Below are positions 22,888 to 34,318 of a DNA stretch of 64,000 bases, one piece after another. The stretch's first letter is position 1. Each line of letters begins with the position of its first letter. A program made the translations under genes and the position numbers. A model generated the notes under the pieces. That model did not search any database. It saw nothing but the letters and a program-made list of their open reading frames with translations, and was not told where the DNA came from. Source of the DNA: Eremomyces bilateralis CBS 781.70 (lineage: Eukaryota; Ascomycota; Dothideomycetes; Eremomycetales; Eremomycetaceae); NCBI RefSeq assembly GCF_010015585.1, contig NW_022985087.1, positions 323,841 through 387,840 of the forward strand, given 5' to 3'.

Positions 22888-25323
22888 ATGGCTGACATTC
22901 GGGCGATTCCCACGGCTCGACCATATCGAAATTTCCTGACGCCTGCCCTGCATGACCGTTTCGTCAAAGCCGCAACCGTAACATGCGGCGTTTGCCTGCT
23001 CATTGGACCTCTGATGTCCCATACAGGCAAGTGGGAAGGTATTCTTTTCCAACCATCGTGCTAATAGCTTGCAGAGAGATCATGGTTTCTCGGTCCGATT
23101 CGCGCAATCTTTCGCGCAACGGTATTGTTCATCCCATGCCTCCTATTTTGGATAGCACGACTAGTGAACATGCACTGTAGGTCATGGAAAACGATTGGAA
23201 AGGATGTGTGCTCACGTAAATATAGATGGCTCCGAGCTATCAAACTCGCCCTTCCACACCTTTCTACATTACATATCGACAACGAAACGAGTCCAGACAT
23301 ATCTGTGGGTGGTAGCGGCAACCAGACTCTACGCCGAGATATACATGGCGTATGCAGGTTCCGAAGCCCGTTATAGTTGGGTGGAGGTAGGAAAGTACGT
23401 TTTATGCAAGCCGCTGGAATTAATGGATACTGATCGCAAAGCAGAGCCTGGGAGAGGAGCAAAGTCAACGAACGATACATCTTCATTGCGTTCATGTTTT
23501 CTTGGTTGGGGCTGGCCAAGTCGACATGGCATATCTACTGCGACCGAGACAAGCTGCCCATACCAATTATCAAATACAAACCGCAGTCCGAACCGAAAGA
23601 TTTGCGACCACCACCCTCTCCAGAGCCCTTTTCCTTCGCAAATCTGCGCGCAGCCGCATCGAAATCCTTACAGTCAGGGCTTTCGGAATCAGGGGTCCAG
23701 ATGCCTGGGTATTCGGTCTCTGTACGAAAGCATGTGCAAAGCGTGCTTTTGGATTCGCTCAGCATGACTAGTTTTACGGTCCTTAGCGGCACGTTCCTAT
23801 ATGCTACAGTGTTTCGCCAACCGCTGTGGTACATCCAACATCAATGTCTTCATTACTTTTACGGCGTGTTCTACACCCTTCAAAAGCAGTCAACTCCCGG
23901 TCCCTATCCAGGCCTCCTTGATCTGGTCGGTCGGTTTACGTACCAAGCGACATTATGCAATATCCTGCTGGAGTGTGCAAGTACAGCCTTCACTGCCTAT
24001 ACCGCACAAGGACCCACAAAGCGACAGAAACTGCTCTCGGAAGACTCGAAGGACCCGAATGGCAGTTTGATCCTCGGTCTGAAGGCACAAAAGGAGATGG
24101 TAAGGACAATGGCCTTCTGGGAACTTCTCGACCTCACCAAAACTCATGTGACCCGCCGAGGCACCATTTTCGAAGAAATCGATCGAGTGGGCGGTTCAAC
24201 ATGGAGTCAAATCCTCACTCTATGCTTGAAAGAGATGAGTGACGTCTCAGGGCGGATAGAGGCAACCAAAACACCGGCAGAACCCAAGGAGACGAACGGG
24301 ACCTCGAAACAGCCGGAGAGGCCGGTGATCAAGACATTACCCCGACTTACTCCGTCCATCAAAACGGACAACATCTTCTCACCGTCGCCCAAATCTAAAT
24401 CAAGGCAATTGGCCGGCGAGGTGGCCGGTTCATTTATTCACGAACCGCGGAAAACTCCATCAAAATGGCCCCACAATTTCTGGACACTGGTCAAAGAGGC
24501 CGTCGGATCGGTCATCCAGCTGCTTTCCGTTATCACCGAGTACATTCTGCGTTGGCCGATCGTCGGACTCCCATTCCGTACCTCGATGTCGCGACGTGCA
24601 GCATTCACCCTGCTCTCCCGACCCGAGTCGCCTAATTATCTTCTTTCCTGGATTCCTTTCATTTCTCCTACTCCCTGTACGCTAAGCGATGCGTCGAACA
24701 TCGCGGATGCCGCGACTACGCTAGCGGGCCTTCTCGAGGCCAGTCTCAGGGAGGATCGAGTGGGACTGGTGCAAAAGGACGTTCAGAGGGTCGTGTCTAC
24801 CCTGACCAAGACCATCGCGGACATCGAAGCATTTGTCAATGGGATGCGTCCCTGGCCATCTGACGCCGAACTTCTGTTCATAGACGACACGAACTCAGGG
24901 GATTGGCTAGCGACTTTGCAGACGACGAAGTACCAGGTCCTTCATGAAGGTGAAGTCGGCGAAGTCGTGCAAGCATTGAAAGCAGCGTTGACAAGTGTCC
25001 TCGGCTCCTTCGCGGAATATGCGAGCAGTGTCGGCCTGAGTGAGGCTGCATTGAAGAATGCCAAAGATGTACTGGCGGCTGGTGAAACCAAGCCTCGCAA
25101 ACCCGCTCGTCTTCCCGTCCCCGATCGAGAACAAAACATCGGACACAGTAGACCAGAGATGGAGCACGTGAACGGCAGGAGGCGCCCAATACCCAAGGCG
25201 CCAAGATTCCAACCCTACACCCCGGCCGAGCTTGAAGAACGACGCGCAGCCCGGGAGCCTCCAGCTGTAAAGATCATCCCATACACCGAGCAGGAGCTTG
25301 CGGAGAGAGGTGGGCGGCTATGA
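22888..25323 (+). CDS. ndc1: nuclear pore / spindle pole body membrane protein Ndc1
   Basis: Exons 22888-23026, 23075-23176, 23226-23394 and 23445-25323 give 762 residues. The first intron is best read as a 48 bp GC-AG intron (donor CAG|GCAAGT). The alternative GT donor 12 bp later would leave an intron of only 36 bp, although both keep the frame. The N-terminus has the family opening TARPYRNFLTPALHDRF, then several membrane helices (ATVLFIPCLLFWIARLV; YIFIAFMFSWLGLAKSTW). The soluble C-terminal half is helical and ends with a basic, disordered tail. Ndc1 anchors nuclear pore complexes and, in fungi, the spindle pole body in the nuclear envelope. The motif YSVSVRKHVQ and FRQPLWYIQH support the assignment. 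Confidence 0.85.
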
Positions 25324-25594
25324 CCTCCGGCCCATATGGTCCACCCTTATTGAATAATTTCGTGCATTGGAGGCATAGCCACGGCGTTTGGATGGTATGT
25401 TTCAGATCGGGAAAGCTGGAGTGGCTCTGAAATTGAACATGTACACTATGAGTTCGGATCGGCAGATTTCCGTCTTTCATGTATTGGAATGGGCGGGAAA
25501 AATCCTCACATTGGGTATAAATAAGCTATGCTATAAACGAAAGCCTCCAAATAAAATCGTAAGTTCATGAACTCGTTCCACGCATCAGCATCGC

Positions 25595-26491
25595 TCAATC
25601 CTTCAAACAGTCCTCCACGAATCCCACCAAATACGGCACAAATCTCTCCGGATCCTCCCAAAACGGCGCGTGCCCCAACCTCTCCATCCGATGACACTTC
25701 CCCCCCCACAGATTCCCCCACGCGCACCCATCCAGATACCCCAGATCCACAAACGGCTCCTCCCCCCCGTTCACCACCGCCGTCAGCCCCGTCCACTCCG
25801 CCACCGCCTTCCGCTGATCAATCCCCCGCCCTGCGTTGAACGCGTCGAACATCGTCGCCCGCGCCCGGCCGTCCGTGCGTCGCACCGCGTCGACTAGCCA
25901 TTCGCGGCGCGGCGGCCCGCACGTCTCATGGCCATACGCTTGGATTTCCTCCTCCGTGAGCTCCGCCTTCCCCGCGGCCGCCATGTGCGGATTCCCGCGC
26001 GTGAACGCCCGCACCGTCTGCTCGGCACCGAGCGCCGGGGGCGTGCCGACGAGCATTAGTCCCTTAAGGCGGGGACCGAGGAGCGGGATCAGCTCGATGG
26101 CGATGTGACCGCCGAGGGACCAGCCGAAGATGATGAGGTTTTGGACATGGATGCCGGGGTGGTTGAGGACGTCGAGGACGTCGCAGGCGTAGCCGGGCAT
26201 GGTGTAGGTAGTGGGGTCGGGGGAGTTGGTAGAGGCGCCGTGGCCGGGGAGATCGAGGAGGAGGAGGGAGCAGGGAAGGGGGGAGTGGAGGGTGGAGAGG
26301 AGGGGGGCGAAGATGCGGGAGTGGGAGGAGTTGCCGTGGAGGAGGAGGAGTGTGGTGTGGGAGGGGTCTTGGGGAGGGGTGAAGTTGGCGTAGACAGTGA
26401 TCTCGGCGCGGGAGGATCGTGGTTCAAGGGTAATGGTCCTTTGGAATGGGACGGTTGGTATTGTCCCGCTGATAGAGTCTTTATCCGACAT
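25595..26491 (-). CDS. alpha/beta hydrolase-fold enzyme
   Basis: A single-exon protein of 298 residues. The oxyanion-hole motif LLLLHGNSSHSRIF is near residue 50. A DLPGHGAS motif follows, then the nucleophile elbow FGWSLGGHIA near residue 125. The catalytic His lies in MERLGHAPFWEDP near the C-terminus, and the acid is probably the Asp in EEPFVDLGYL or nearby. This layout is that of small soluble esterases, epoxide-hydrolase-like or C-C-bond hydrolases. The substrate is not predictable. No targeting signal is seen, so it is probably cytosolic. The gene uses strong GC bias at third positions, especially in its 5' half, which creates many long shadow frames on the other strand. Confidence 0.8.
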   Translation of the reverse strand: MSDKDSISGTIPTVPFQRTITLEPRSSRAEITVYANFTPPQDPSHTTLLLLHGNSSHSRIFAPLLSTLHSPLPCSLLLLDLPGHGASTNSPDPTTYTMPGYACDVLDVLNHPGIHVQNLIIFGWSLGGHIAIELIPLLGPRLKGLMLVGTPPALGAEQTVRAFTRGNPHMAAAGKAELTEEEIQAYGHETCGPPRREWLVDAVRRTDGRARATMFDAFNAGRGIDQRKAVAEWTGLTAVVNGGEEPFVDLGYLDGCAWGNLWGGKCHRMERLGHAPFWEDPERFVPYLVGFVEDCLKD

Positions 26492-26979
26492 TATGCCTTG
26501 CTCTTGCTTTTGATTGACTTTATCTAGTGAGATGGGTGCAAGTGAAGCTATTCACGCTGACTGGTATGTCTTCCAGCACTTCTAATTCCGTTGACTTGGA
26601 GTAATGTCAAGAATTCGGAAAATAGAAACTAAGGACTATAGAACTGTTGCCATTGAATGCAGTATTTTCTGAATGAGGGGTTGTTCGACTTCATTTGATA
26701 TCAAAGCATCGTCAGCACAACAGCATGCACGATGCAGATGCATCAACCAGGCCATAAGGCGGACAGGTGGTCCCAATTTTCGTCATTCCACTGAATCCCT
26801 CATGCTTCGACCAATCCCCGGCTCTCGAAAATGAACTTAGACATCAATCTCTAGAATTAATACGATAAGGTTATATTCACAATATGCATATCTGTCGCTG
26901 TATGAGCATGATATGCGAACCATAATGATGTTTCTTCATTCTTGTCAACCCCGCTTCCTAGTTATCCCTAAGACAACCC
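26492..26979. other. intergenic, no gene seen
   Basis: AT-rich spacer holding the promoter of the hydrolase gene and the 3' UTR of the EI24/Rrt8-like gene. No feature is supported. Confidence 0.55.
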
Positions 26980-28097
26980 TCAATCATCCCCACTACGCTT
27001 CCTCAAATCATGCCTCTTTGACATTCCCGATAACTCCTCCTCCTCCTCCATCACTTCCGCCTGCTCCGCCAACTCCTCCAAATGCCTCTGCGCCGCCTGC
27101 GCCTGCTCCTTCGCCTCCAGCGCTGTCGACCTCCGCCCCTTTATCTCCTGCGCCTGCGCCTTCAACTCCCGCGCCGTCGTCTCCCGCCCCTCCAGCTCAG
27201 CCACCCACAGCGCCGCGCCGACAGCGTTGGTGAAGGAGAAGAAGATGCCGATGAATGGGAGCAGCTCGAGCAGGACGGCGGGGACGCCGAACGCGGTGTA
27301 CTGCGGGATGTGCTCGTCGATCCACTTCTCGCGCTGGCGGGCGTTCCAGCCTTTGAGTTGGAAGTAGCGCGCGTGGTGGGTGGGGCCGAGCTTGCGGGCC
27401 TGCATGACGATGAAGACGACGGTGCCGACGATGGGGATAAAGTTGAGGGGGAGGTAGAGGAAGTAGCGGAGGAGGGCTTGCGGGGTGAAGTTGGAAAAGG
27501 GCTTGGTGAGGAGCTTGCCGAGCTTGCCGACGGGGTCGGAGCTGTTGGTTTTGAGTTCGCGGCCGGGCTTGACGAGCGCGGTCATGTTGCGGGTGAGGAG
27601 GGTCTATATGGTATTAGCTAACTTCTTAGGCTCGAAGGTCGCGTAGGTAAATGCCTACTCCATCGAAGGTGTCGATCAAGGCATCGTCGAGGAACCAGGT
27701 CCTACTCAGGACCGTTGTGAGAGTCGATGCCTCACTGAGCGTAAGAAGAATGGTGGTCAGCACCGCAAGCGGACCGTTGAAAATCGTGAGAACGGCAGCT
27801 TGCGGAAGGTAGAGGAAGATGAAGCAGAAGGCCGTGACGCCGATTCCAAGGCTGATGGTTGGGGTAAGTTTGTCGAGAAGAGGCTTCCAGAGGCTACGGT
27901 GGGTCAGGAAATAGAATATGCCCTGCATTTCTGGTCAGTAAAGGCATTCTTATCATATCAGTATATGGGAAGAATCAAAGCCGAAAATCGCATACCCGAA
28001 TGGGATAGATATATGTGCCGCTCCCCACCGCTTTCTTCGCTTGGTGTTGGACATGCTGAGCCTCTTGGATGGCCGCTTGCTTGACCCGTTCCGACAT
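26980..28097 (-). CDS. EI24/Rrt8-like multi-pass membrane protein
   Basis: Minus-strand exons 28097-27996, 27922-27659 and 27603-26980 (introns 73 and 55 bp) give 329 residues. The opening MSERVKQAAIQEAQHVQHQ leads to GTYIYPIRGIFYFLTHRSLW at the first splice, a family-typical segment. Four or more hydrophobic stretches follow (ISLGIGVTAFCFIFLYLP, AVLTIFNGPLAVLTTILL, YFLYLPLNFIPIVGTVVFIVM, VPAVLLELLPFIGIFFSF). The text KGWNARQREKWIDEHIPQYTAFG is characteristic of the fungal EI24/Rrt8 group. The C-terminal 80 residues form a charged coiled coil rich in Ala and Glu. Yeast Rrt8 and its relatives Lds1/Lds2 are lipid-droplet and outer-spore-wall proteins. A similar membrane or lipid-droplet location is inferred here. 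Confidence 0.8.
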
Positions 28098-29025
28098 GGT
28101 GATTCAATCAAGAAAATCACGAATTCCAGCGGCTGGTAAGTGATCGGTAGAAAGTTTGTTATGGAATTTTGAGCATATTTGTTATTTGTAGATGGTGATC
28201 AGTGTTATGATCTCCAATCCCTGGGATCTGATGGCATGAGACGTCATCGTGATGGACTTTGGGAAGCGGGACCAAACCACACCGAACCTCACCACCACTC
28301 TCAGCCTTGTAAACATCACCTCCCTCTGCACTCTAGACAGTCTAAGAAATAGTGGAATATACCACTTCTACGTCTATATAGCGTCAAAACACTTTAAAAA
28401 TGATCAATAAATGCCTGCGATTCTCATTAAGCGCTTCAATGTCTCGAAGCTCCTTCACGCCATTCAGTTGGTGCCACTGGTTGGTGTCAGATTGTCCCTA
28501 CACATGCATAAGATATCTGAGGAATATCTGAAACCATCGCGCAATGAAATTTTAAGGACACTAGCGCACCCGTGAACGTATTTCTTAGAATAAGGTCCTC
28601 TCGCCTTGCGTATCGCAGGCTTTTGACGACCGGTACGCCTGGGCGGAGCATGAGGATGTCCCTGAACGTGCCTGTGTTAGCATCGCCCACATACTTCCAG
28701 ACGCTCAACTATGCCCACGTGCATGCCTTTTCCTAGGTAGGACCTCACATATCATGTTCATCTTTCATCTTTCACTTATTCCCTGTGTTTCTCTTACTTC
28801 TAATCACATATCGATTGAATCTCTCACTCTGCTATCACCTATCGGTTGAATCTCTCACTCTGCTATCACCTATCGGTTGAATCTCTCACTCTGCTATCAC
28901 CTATCGGTTGAGTCTCTCACTCTGCTATCACCTATCGGTTGAATCCCTCATTCTTCTATCACAATACAGTGGATCGTTCACACTAAAGCCACTGTTCTTA
29001 CTGATACTTAGTGGATTCATCAATT
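28098..29025. promoter_or_regulatory. divergent promoter region with minisatellite
   Basis: The gap separates the EI24/Rrt8-like gene (minus) from the unrecognised coiled-coil gene (plus). Its right part carries the 31-bp tandem repeat described separately, which ends about 60 bp before the plus-strand start codon and so may lie in its leader. A 73-codon minus-strand ORF near 28487-28708 has no recognisable motif. Confidence 0.5.
28802..28963. repeat. 31-bp minisatellite, about five copies
   Basis: The unit reads CTATCACCTATCGGTTGAAT followed by CTCTCACTCTG. The first and last copies are degenerate and the central three are almost identical, differing at one base (GAGTC for GAATC). The array is just upstream of the ATG at 29026. 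Confidence 0.9.
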
Positions 29026-30035
29026 ATGGACCCAGAAGTCCCTCCTGTCGAAGCCGTTCAAAAGCTGCTCACCTTCTTCACCAAGACCATCACTAACGCT
29101 GTTGATAAGGGCGTTCGCGCCAATCAGAAACTGTGTAACAACGAGGTCGCCAATACTCTCAAGGCGCTTACTCATGACTTAATAACATCTGAACGCCAGC
29201 AGCGTGAGAGTCCCCAGGGCTCGACCGTTGAACAATCACTGGCGCAACTGAACGATTCTGTGAGAAGGATAGAAACGGAGGTACGGGAGATCCGGCAGAT
29301 CCGGCAGATCCAGGATTCTATTAAAGATACCCTCTCCAAGGTACCGAACCGGAGTGCACCCGGTGACAATATGGAGAACGAGGAGTGGAATTTTAGCAAT
29401 GAGGACCTGGATCTTGGTATAAGAACGCCTCACTGATGCTCGCTAGTTGCCCCAGCCCTAACCTACTTTTAGACAACTTCGAATCCCCAGCGCAGAATAA
29501 GTCGGCATTTCCATCGGAACAAGTCGAAGCCGGGCATCGCTCCAGCCCGACCAGTGTACTTGACCGCAGTAAATCTCTGCCCCGCGATAGCTCCACGTCT
29601 CTACCGGAGAACGACCTTGAATTAGGACGTCGACCCAGCCGCAAGGCAAAAGAGGGGAAAACTTATCACAACCTGTACCTGTCCCGGGAGTTCAACAAAT
29701 CTCTGAACGGGCGGATCATCAAGAACGGCGCGCGAAAGAGCGTCGGGTCAGCCAGGGTGAAAGACCCGAGCAGCTCGACGCAAAAGAAGGACGACGGATC
29801 CACGAAACCCCTCATGACGAGCCCGGAGATCTTCGTGACGCCGAGGAAGTCCAGTCCCCAGCCTCAGCGATTGAACTCGACCAAACGCACGCGCACGCGC
29901 ACGCCCGACAGCATGGCGTCGGAGGATATGATCTCACCGGGCCCGAAGTTGAAGGAGAAGAAGCGGAGGCGAACGGACTCGGGTGAGAGGAAGGGGCTCC
30001 TGAGTGAATTCCAGGGCGTGTCTAGTGGACTGTGA
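29026..30035 (+). CDS. unrecognised coiled-coil, basic-tailed protein
   Basis: Exons 29026-29416 and 29473-30035 (56 bp intron with CTAAC branch site) give 317 residues. I do not recognise it. The N-terminal 120 residues are helical, with a heptad-like stretch near residues 75-110 (VRRIETEVREIRQI). The C-terminal 190 residues are Ser/Pro/Lys-rich and disordered. They include KTYHNLYLSREFNKSLNG and a strong nuclear-localisation-like cluster (KLKEKKRRRTDSGERK) close to the end. A nuclear, DNA-associated role is only suggested by that cluster. The intron junction restores LDLDNFESPAQNKS. The gene has a minisatellite directly upstream. Confidence 0.6.
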
Positions 30036-31541
30036 ATGAGAGACGTGTGTGCCCGGGACATTACTCGGGAGTCCCCTTATGAAGGGTCGAGGCAGGGGAA
30101 ATGGGACGGTCTGGGATTGTGGTGTAGAGTAGTGTATTGTTATGGCCATGATAGGCAGCTTCGTGGAGGAGACCTGAGATTCACGAAGGTCATTCTGAAC
30201 TTTGTATCATCGTCGTCTCAACTGGTCGAGCTGGCCATGGGATGGGAGACAGACGCCAGGGAGTCCCGATGACAGAGTTCTGGACTGAGTCTGTACGCAA
30301 TTATCTGGTGTCATTGGTCAATTGCTGGTCAAGGTTTGGGCCCTAAGGCTTGGAGATCCGTGAAACCAATAGAGTCCTGGTCGTGATTGGTCAATAACAT
30401 CCGGACCGGTCCTTCCTTCCACCCACTAACTGATATCGTTCCAGAAACTGTATTGTACTTGCCATGAATGTAATGTTATCCATCCATCTTCTGTATAACT
30501 GTTAGCCCTGATGCGATATGACACGCCTCGTCGTGGGAAGCGCCCGAAAATGCAGGAGGAGAGCCAAGTCTCAGACCGAGACGGTTTGGGGGCGTTTTCC
30601 CAGCTGGAGAGGCGCCGGACAGGGGCCCAATCCGCTCTAGCGCACGGCATGCTGAGTTGGCAGCCGAACGGGATGAGCGAGCAGCTTCATCCTGCGTCCA
30701 GCGCAAAAGGGCAACCTGCCTCTTGATTTCGTGTCGCATATGCCATTGACCCGTCGACGTTGCCGCTGGAGCATCATCGTGCGTATCGGCACACCGTGCG
30801 GTCATTTTCGCCGCTTTCTTCCCGTTCTCTCTGCTAGACGGTCGCTGCACGCGACCCCGGAACGTCCTCCGACATCCTCCTCTGCGACGCGCCTTTCGTG
30901 GATAATGTACAGGACATGCCGTCATTTGGCTTCGAGAATCTCCTGCTCCTCCGCATCTGCTCCATCTGCTCTAGCTGACGGTCGCCGATTCCTGCATTAT
31001 TTCGCGTGTGGCGGTGCGAGCGTCGACCCTGCAGGCCTCGCCAACATCTAGCAGCACGAGCGAGTGGTGAAGCTCCAGTTCTGCGGTTGGGAAACGAGGA
31101 TCACGACAGTCCAACCCGTCGCAAACCTCCGCAAATCGATTGCGCACTGGAAATTTCGCGCGTACAGAACACCAATCGTTCACTTCATGACCAGACCGAC
31201 CTCAAACCACGGTTTGCGAATCAATTGTGCGTTGTCCTCTCCTTAAAGCTCCACCTTAAAGCCATTCCCAGCCTCCTCAAAATCCCCAATTGCACCCCTG
31301 GTTCCTACTCCTCTGCACTACGCCCCTACAGCCACGACAATAATTTCCCCAACCACCTCAAGATCTCGCCGCGCTGGATTTTGATCGACCACGCCATGGA
31401 TCGACTCTGTTTGTTTTTGCTATTCACTAACACTATCTCTCCAGGCATTTCCTCATTCCCTGTCTCTCACGTTCCATCGTTGTACATGCCCTCCCATCCT
31501 AGATTCCTCTCGACATAGCGTCATTGAGGTCACACTGAAGG
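30036..31541. other. intergenic / probable 5' leader of the next gene
   Basis: This 1.5 kb stretch separates two plus-strand genes. A 149-codon minus-strand ORF (30476-30925) and a 70-codon one (30971-31183) exist but show no motif and cannot be joined cleanly. The right part (31250-31540) is C/T-rich and looks like a transcribed leader. It contains an ATG in excellent context (GCCATGG at 31395) that might begin a first exon of the next gene. Confidence 0.4.
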
Positions 31542-34172
31542 CTCGACCGAATTTTCCACCCCATTGCTAGGTTCGCGGTCACATTGTCATCTCCGCGAGC
31601 CGCCGAATTCCTCACGTTGTTCAGCCCAACTTCCCGAGCTGTTCACGAGACCAACGACCGACACGTTTACGATCCCAACCCTCCCCATCAACGCCAGCAG
31701 GCAGGCCAATCTGCCCTCTCCCCGAACCACCGACACTCTCGAGTATCCAGCTCCTCCGGTAGCGTTTCTGTCGCCCTCCGTGGAACTCCCGCCCCCGAAG
31801 AGCGCCACAACCCTCGCCCTCGTTCGGTTTCCGTGAGCTCTCCTCCACTGCAAGCTCCTCCACCTCGAGCTCCTCCCACCGTCCGATTCGCGGATCCGGC
31901 GTCGAGCTCCGAACCTGGCCAGTGGGCTCTTCCCTCGGAAGCACGTCCGCGCCAGGTTCCTCGCACCTCCCGTCGCACCGCGTCGGCGATCCGGTGGGCT
32001 CTCGAAGTCGCGCTCCGTGGCCCACATCCTTTCACGTCGGTGGTTGAAGAGGAGGAAGCTTCCATGTCCGACATTCTTGCCGGTTCCGCAGGCAATGTTG
32101 GCCGAACTTCGAACGGCGGCCAACGGTCGTCTGCAGGGCACGGGCCTGTTCCGGTGCAAGGTGCGAGAGAACGAGGCCAATCCATGCCCGTGCCGCAGGC
32201 ACAGCGGGATCGTGGAATCACACCGCCGACGGAGATAATGCGGAGAAGGCAGGAACGCGAACGACAAAAAGTAGGGGCCGGGCAAGGCGGACTTGCTGCT
32301 GGCGTTGCTCAAGGTCAGTCTCCAACACCCGGACATGGCCCTGGAAAGGGCTCAGGCTTATATTCACCAGGACAAGGTGATAGAACCCGAATAGATCCTG
32401 CACTCCTGCCACAATCAGGACGGCGAGAGGAGGGATTTGTGGCCGCAGCTGCAGCCGCCTCTGCCCTAGGAAGAGAAGAAAGACCAGACCCATTGCACGT
32501 TCCCTCGGCTGTGGAGGACCGTCCTCCACCAGCTAGACAACGTCGCTCCTCACAACCGCAAACCTCCACACAACCACTTCCACATCAGCCTCCACCCCCG
32601 CAACAGACAACCCCATCAGCAGCCGCTCAGCCTCGTATCCCTCGATATCCAGGAGGTGCCGAAGTACCCCAATCAATACCCACTCCGGCTAGCCGGCTGA
32701 GAGACCCGAATGTCTCAACATTCCCCCATGCCTTTGAAAGATGGGAGCAGCTCTCCTCTCAATGGGAAGGGCAGACGCGATACTGGATCCGACGGCTGGA
32801 GAACAATTCCGACGAGCTGCGAAACGAGCCTCTCAATGTGGGGATCGCGCGGCAGATGCAGGATCTTACCGCTGCCGGTGCGAACTTATTCCACGCGGTG
32901 GTCGAGCTCCAACGACTGCGCGCCAGCTCCGAACGGAAATTCCAACGCTGGTTCACAGACGTTCGGGGCGAGTTGGAGCGGAACGAGGAAGTTCAAGCGC
33001 AGCAGCAGGTTGCGTTGGACCGCGAGCGTCGAGCTCGCCAGGAGCAAAACGCCATCGCTGCACGAGCGGAGGAGCAACGAGCCAACGTGGACAAAATGAA
33101 TGGGGAGCTCAAACGGGAGCTCAACATTGCCAAGGAGGAAGCGCGTCGGGCATGGGAAGAGCTCGGAAGGCGGGAGCAGGAAGAACGGGACCGGTGCAGC
33201 GAGATACGCGAAGGGCGGCCGGTCAACATCTGCGGCATCCAGATCTTCCCGACCAGTCAGATCATGCGGCAAGCGAGCCTTCGACGGGGCCAGGAAGGCG
33301 ACGACTACTCGATGGACCCAGGCCAGGAATACATGGAAGCCGAATACGTGTACAACGAAGGGGCCTCACCCACCGACACCGACCCGTTCGTGGAAGCCGG
33401 AAAACGACCGGCCCCACCGCCAGGGACCTTTTCCGCCGGCGTCTATCAACCGCAGGGCATCCAACCCTACGCGCCCGGCAGCACCCCCGCGTCCGGATCC
33501 ACCTCTCAAACCATCGTCCCCGCTCCGCAACCCCCTCCTCCCAGCTCCACTACCTCCCCTCCCACCGGCGCGACTTCCACCTCCTCCCAACCACCCTTCT
33601 ACACCCACCGCGACACCTACCCCACCACAGGCGCCTCCTCCGCCCCCTCCGACGTCCCTTCCTATATTGGCACCACCTCCGACGACCTTTCCGATGCCTC
33701 CGACGGCGGCGACCGCCACGACGAACCCACCGCTGATGACTATCTTTACGACGAGCACGGCCGCCTCCTCGTCGACGCCCACGGCCGCCCCCTCCCCGAC
33801 CGCCGCGGCCTGCGCGTCAGCACCGTCTCCGACGACCTCTCCGACGATGACGAGGATGACGTGCTTCGCGACGCGCAGCGTGAGCATGCACATCGCGCTC
33901 GCTACGGTAGCAGTGGGGCCGTACCCGGTAATTCCGGCGAACTCGCAGTGCCGACGACGCAGGGGTACGCGACGGCGCCGCCCAGCGCGTATGGGCGGCA
34001 GGCTGGCGGAGGCGCGCAGCAACAACAGCAGGCGGAGCAGCCGGATTATGAGGGGAGCGGGTATGAAGGGTGGGAGCGGGTGCAGCATCATTATCCGACG
34101 CGGTTGAGCGATGTGCCGGAGGAGGAGGACGAGCGGAGTCGGGCGAGTGGGCCGCGGAGTCTGGATATTTGA
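31542..34172 (+). CDS. large disordered protein with central coiled coil, unrecognised; 5' end unresolved
   Basis: A frame of about 875 codons runs from 31542 to 34172, but its first ATG is at 32064 (MSDILAGSAG). The earlier 170 codons look coding (Ser/Pro/Arg-rich with VRFADPASSSEPGQW), so I suspect an upstream first exon carrying the start, perhaps the ATG at 31395. The start given here is only the open-frame limit. The protein is Pro/Gln/Arg-rich. A conserved-looking block lies around 32710-33270: FPHAFERWEQLSSQWEGQTR, a long coiled coil with REQEERDRCSEIREGRPVNI, then ICGIQIFPTSQIMRQ. Acidic repeats DDLSDASD and VSDDLSDDDEDD occur near the end, with a repeated DEHGRLLVDAHGRPLPD module. 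I do not know its function. Confidence 0.7.
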   Translation, partial: LDRIFHPIARFAVTLSSPRAAEFLTLFSPTSRAVHETNDRHVYDPNPPHQRQQAGQSALSPNHRHSRVSSSSGSVSVALRGTPAPEERHNPRPRSVSVSSPPLQAPPPRAPPTVRFADPASSSEPGQWALPSEARPRQVPRTSRRTASAIRWALEVALRGPHPFTSVVEEEEASMSDILAGSAGNVGRTSNGGQRSSAGHGPVPVQGARERGQSMPVPQAQRDRGITPPTEIMRRRQERERQKVGAGQGGLAAGVAQGQSPTPGHGPGKGSGLYSPGQGDRTRIDPALLPQSGRREEGFVAAAAAASALGREERPDPLHVPSAVEDRPPPARQRRSSQPQTSTQPLPHQPPPPQQTTPSAAAQPRIPRYPGGAEVPQSIPTPASRLRDPNVSTFPHAFERWEQLSSQWEGQTRYWIRRLENNSDELRNEPLNVGIARQMQDLTAAGANLFHAVVELQRLRASSERKFQRWFTDVRGELERNEEVQAQQQVALDRERRARQEQNAIAARAEEQRANVDKMNGELKRELNIAKEEARRAWEELGRREQEERDRCSEIREGRPVNICGIQIFPTSQIMRQASLRRGQEGDDYSMDPGQEYMEAEYVYNEGASPTDTDPFVEAGKRPAPPPGTFSAGVYQPQGIQPYAPGSTPASGSTSQTIVPAPQPPPPSSTTSPPTGATSTSSQPPFYTHRDTYPTTGASSAPSDVPSYIGTTSDDLSDASDGGDRHDEPTADDYLYDEHGRLLVDAHGRPLPDRRGLRVSTVSDDLSDDDEDDVLRDAQREHAHRARYGSSGAVPGNSGELAVPTTQGYATAPPSAYGRQAGGGAQQQQQAEQPDYEGSGYEGWERVQHHYPTRLSDVPEEEDERSRASGPRSLDI

Positions 34173-34318
34173 GATCGAGGGATGGAGGGAGGGAGAAGAC
34201 GAATATTTGTTTTGATGGGTTGAGGGCGTGGGTGGAGGAGAGAATACATTGCGCGAACTAACTTTACATGGGATGGGATGACGAGGTTTTTCGTGTCCCG
34301 TTTACCAGAGCATCTTTG

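Noticed and set aside
23039-23074. GT-AG alternative for the first ndc1 intron
   Set aside because: It would be only 36 bp, shorter than every other intron in the window. The GC-AG choice gives 48 bp with a strong donor.
28487-28708. 73-codon minus-strand ORF in a promoter region
   Set aside because: No motif or neighbour support; likely chance.
30476-31183. Minus-strand ORFs of 149 and 70 codons
   Set aside because: No motif, no credible splice joining them, and low-complexity Arg/Ala composition. The region is better read as intergenic sequence and a leader.
33100-34107. 335-codon plus ORF and 241-codon minus ORF inside the large disordered gene
   Set aside because: Both are frame shadows in GC-rich DNA, dominated by Pro/Thr or Val/Gly runs.
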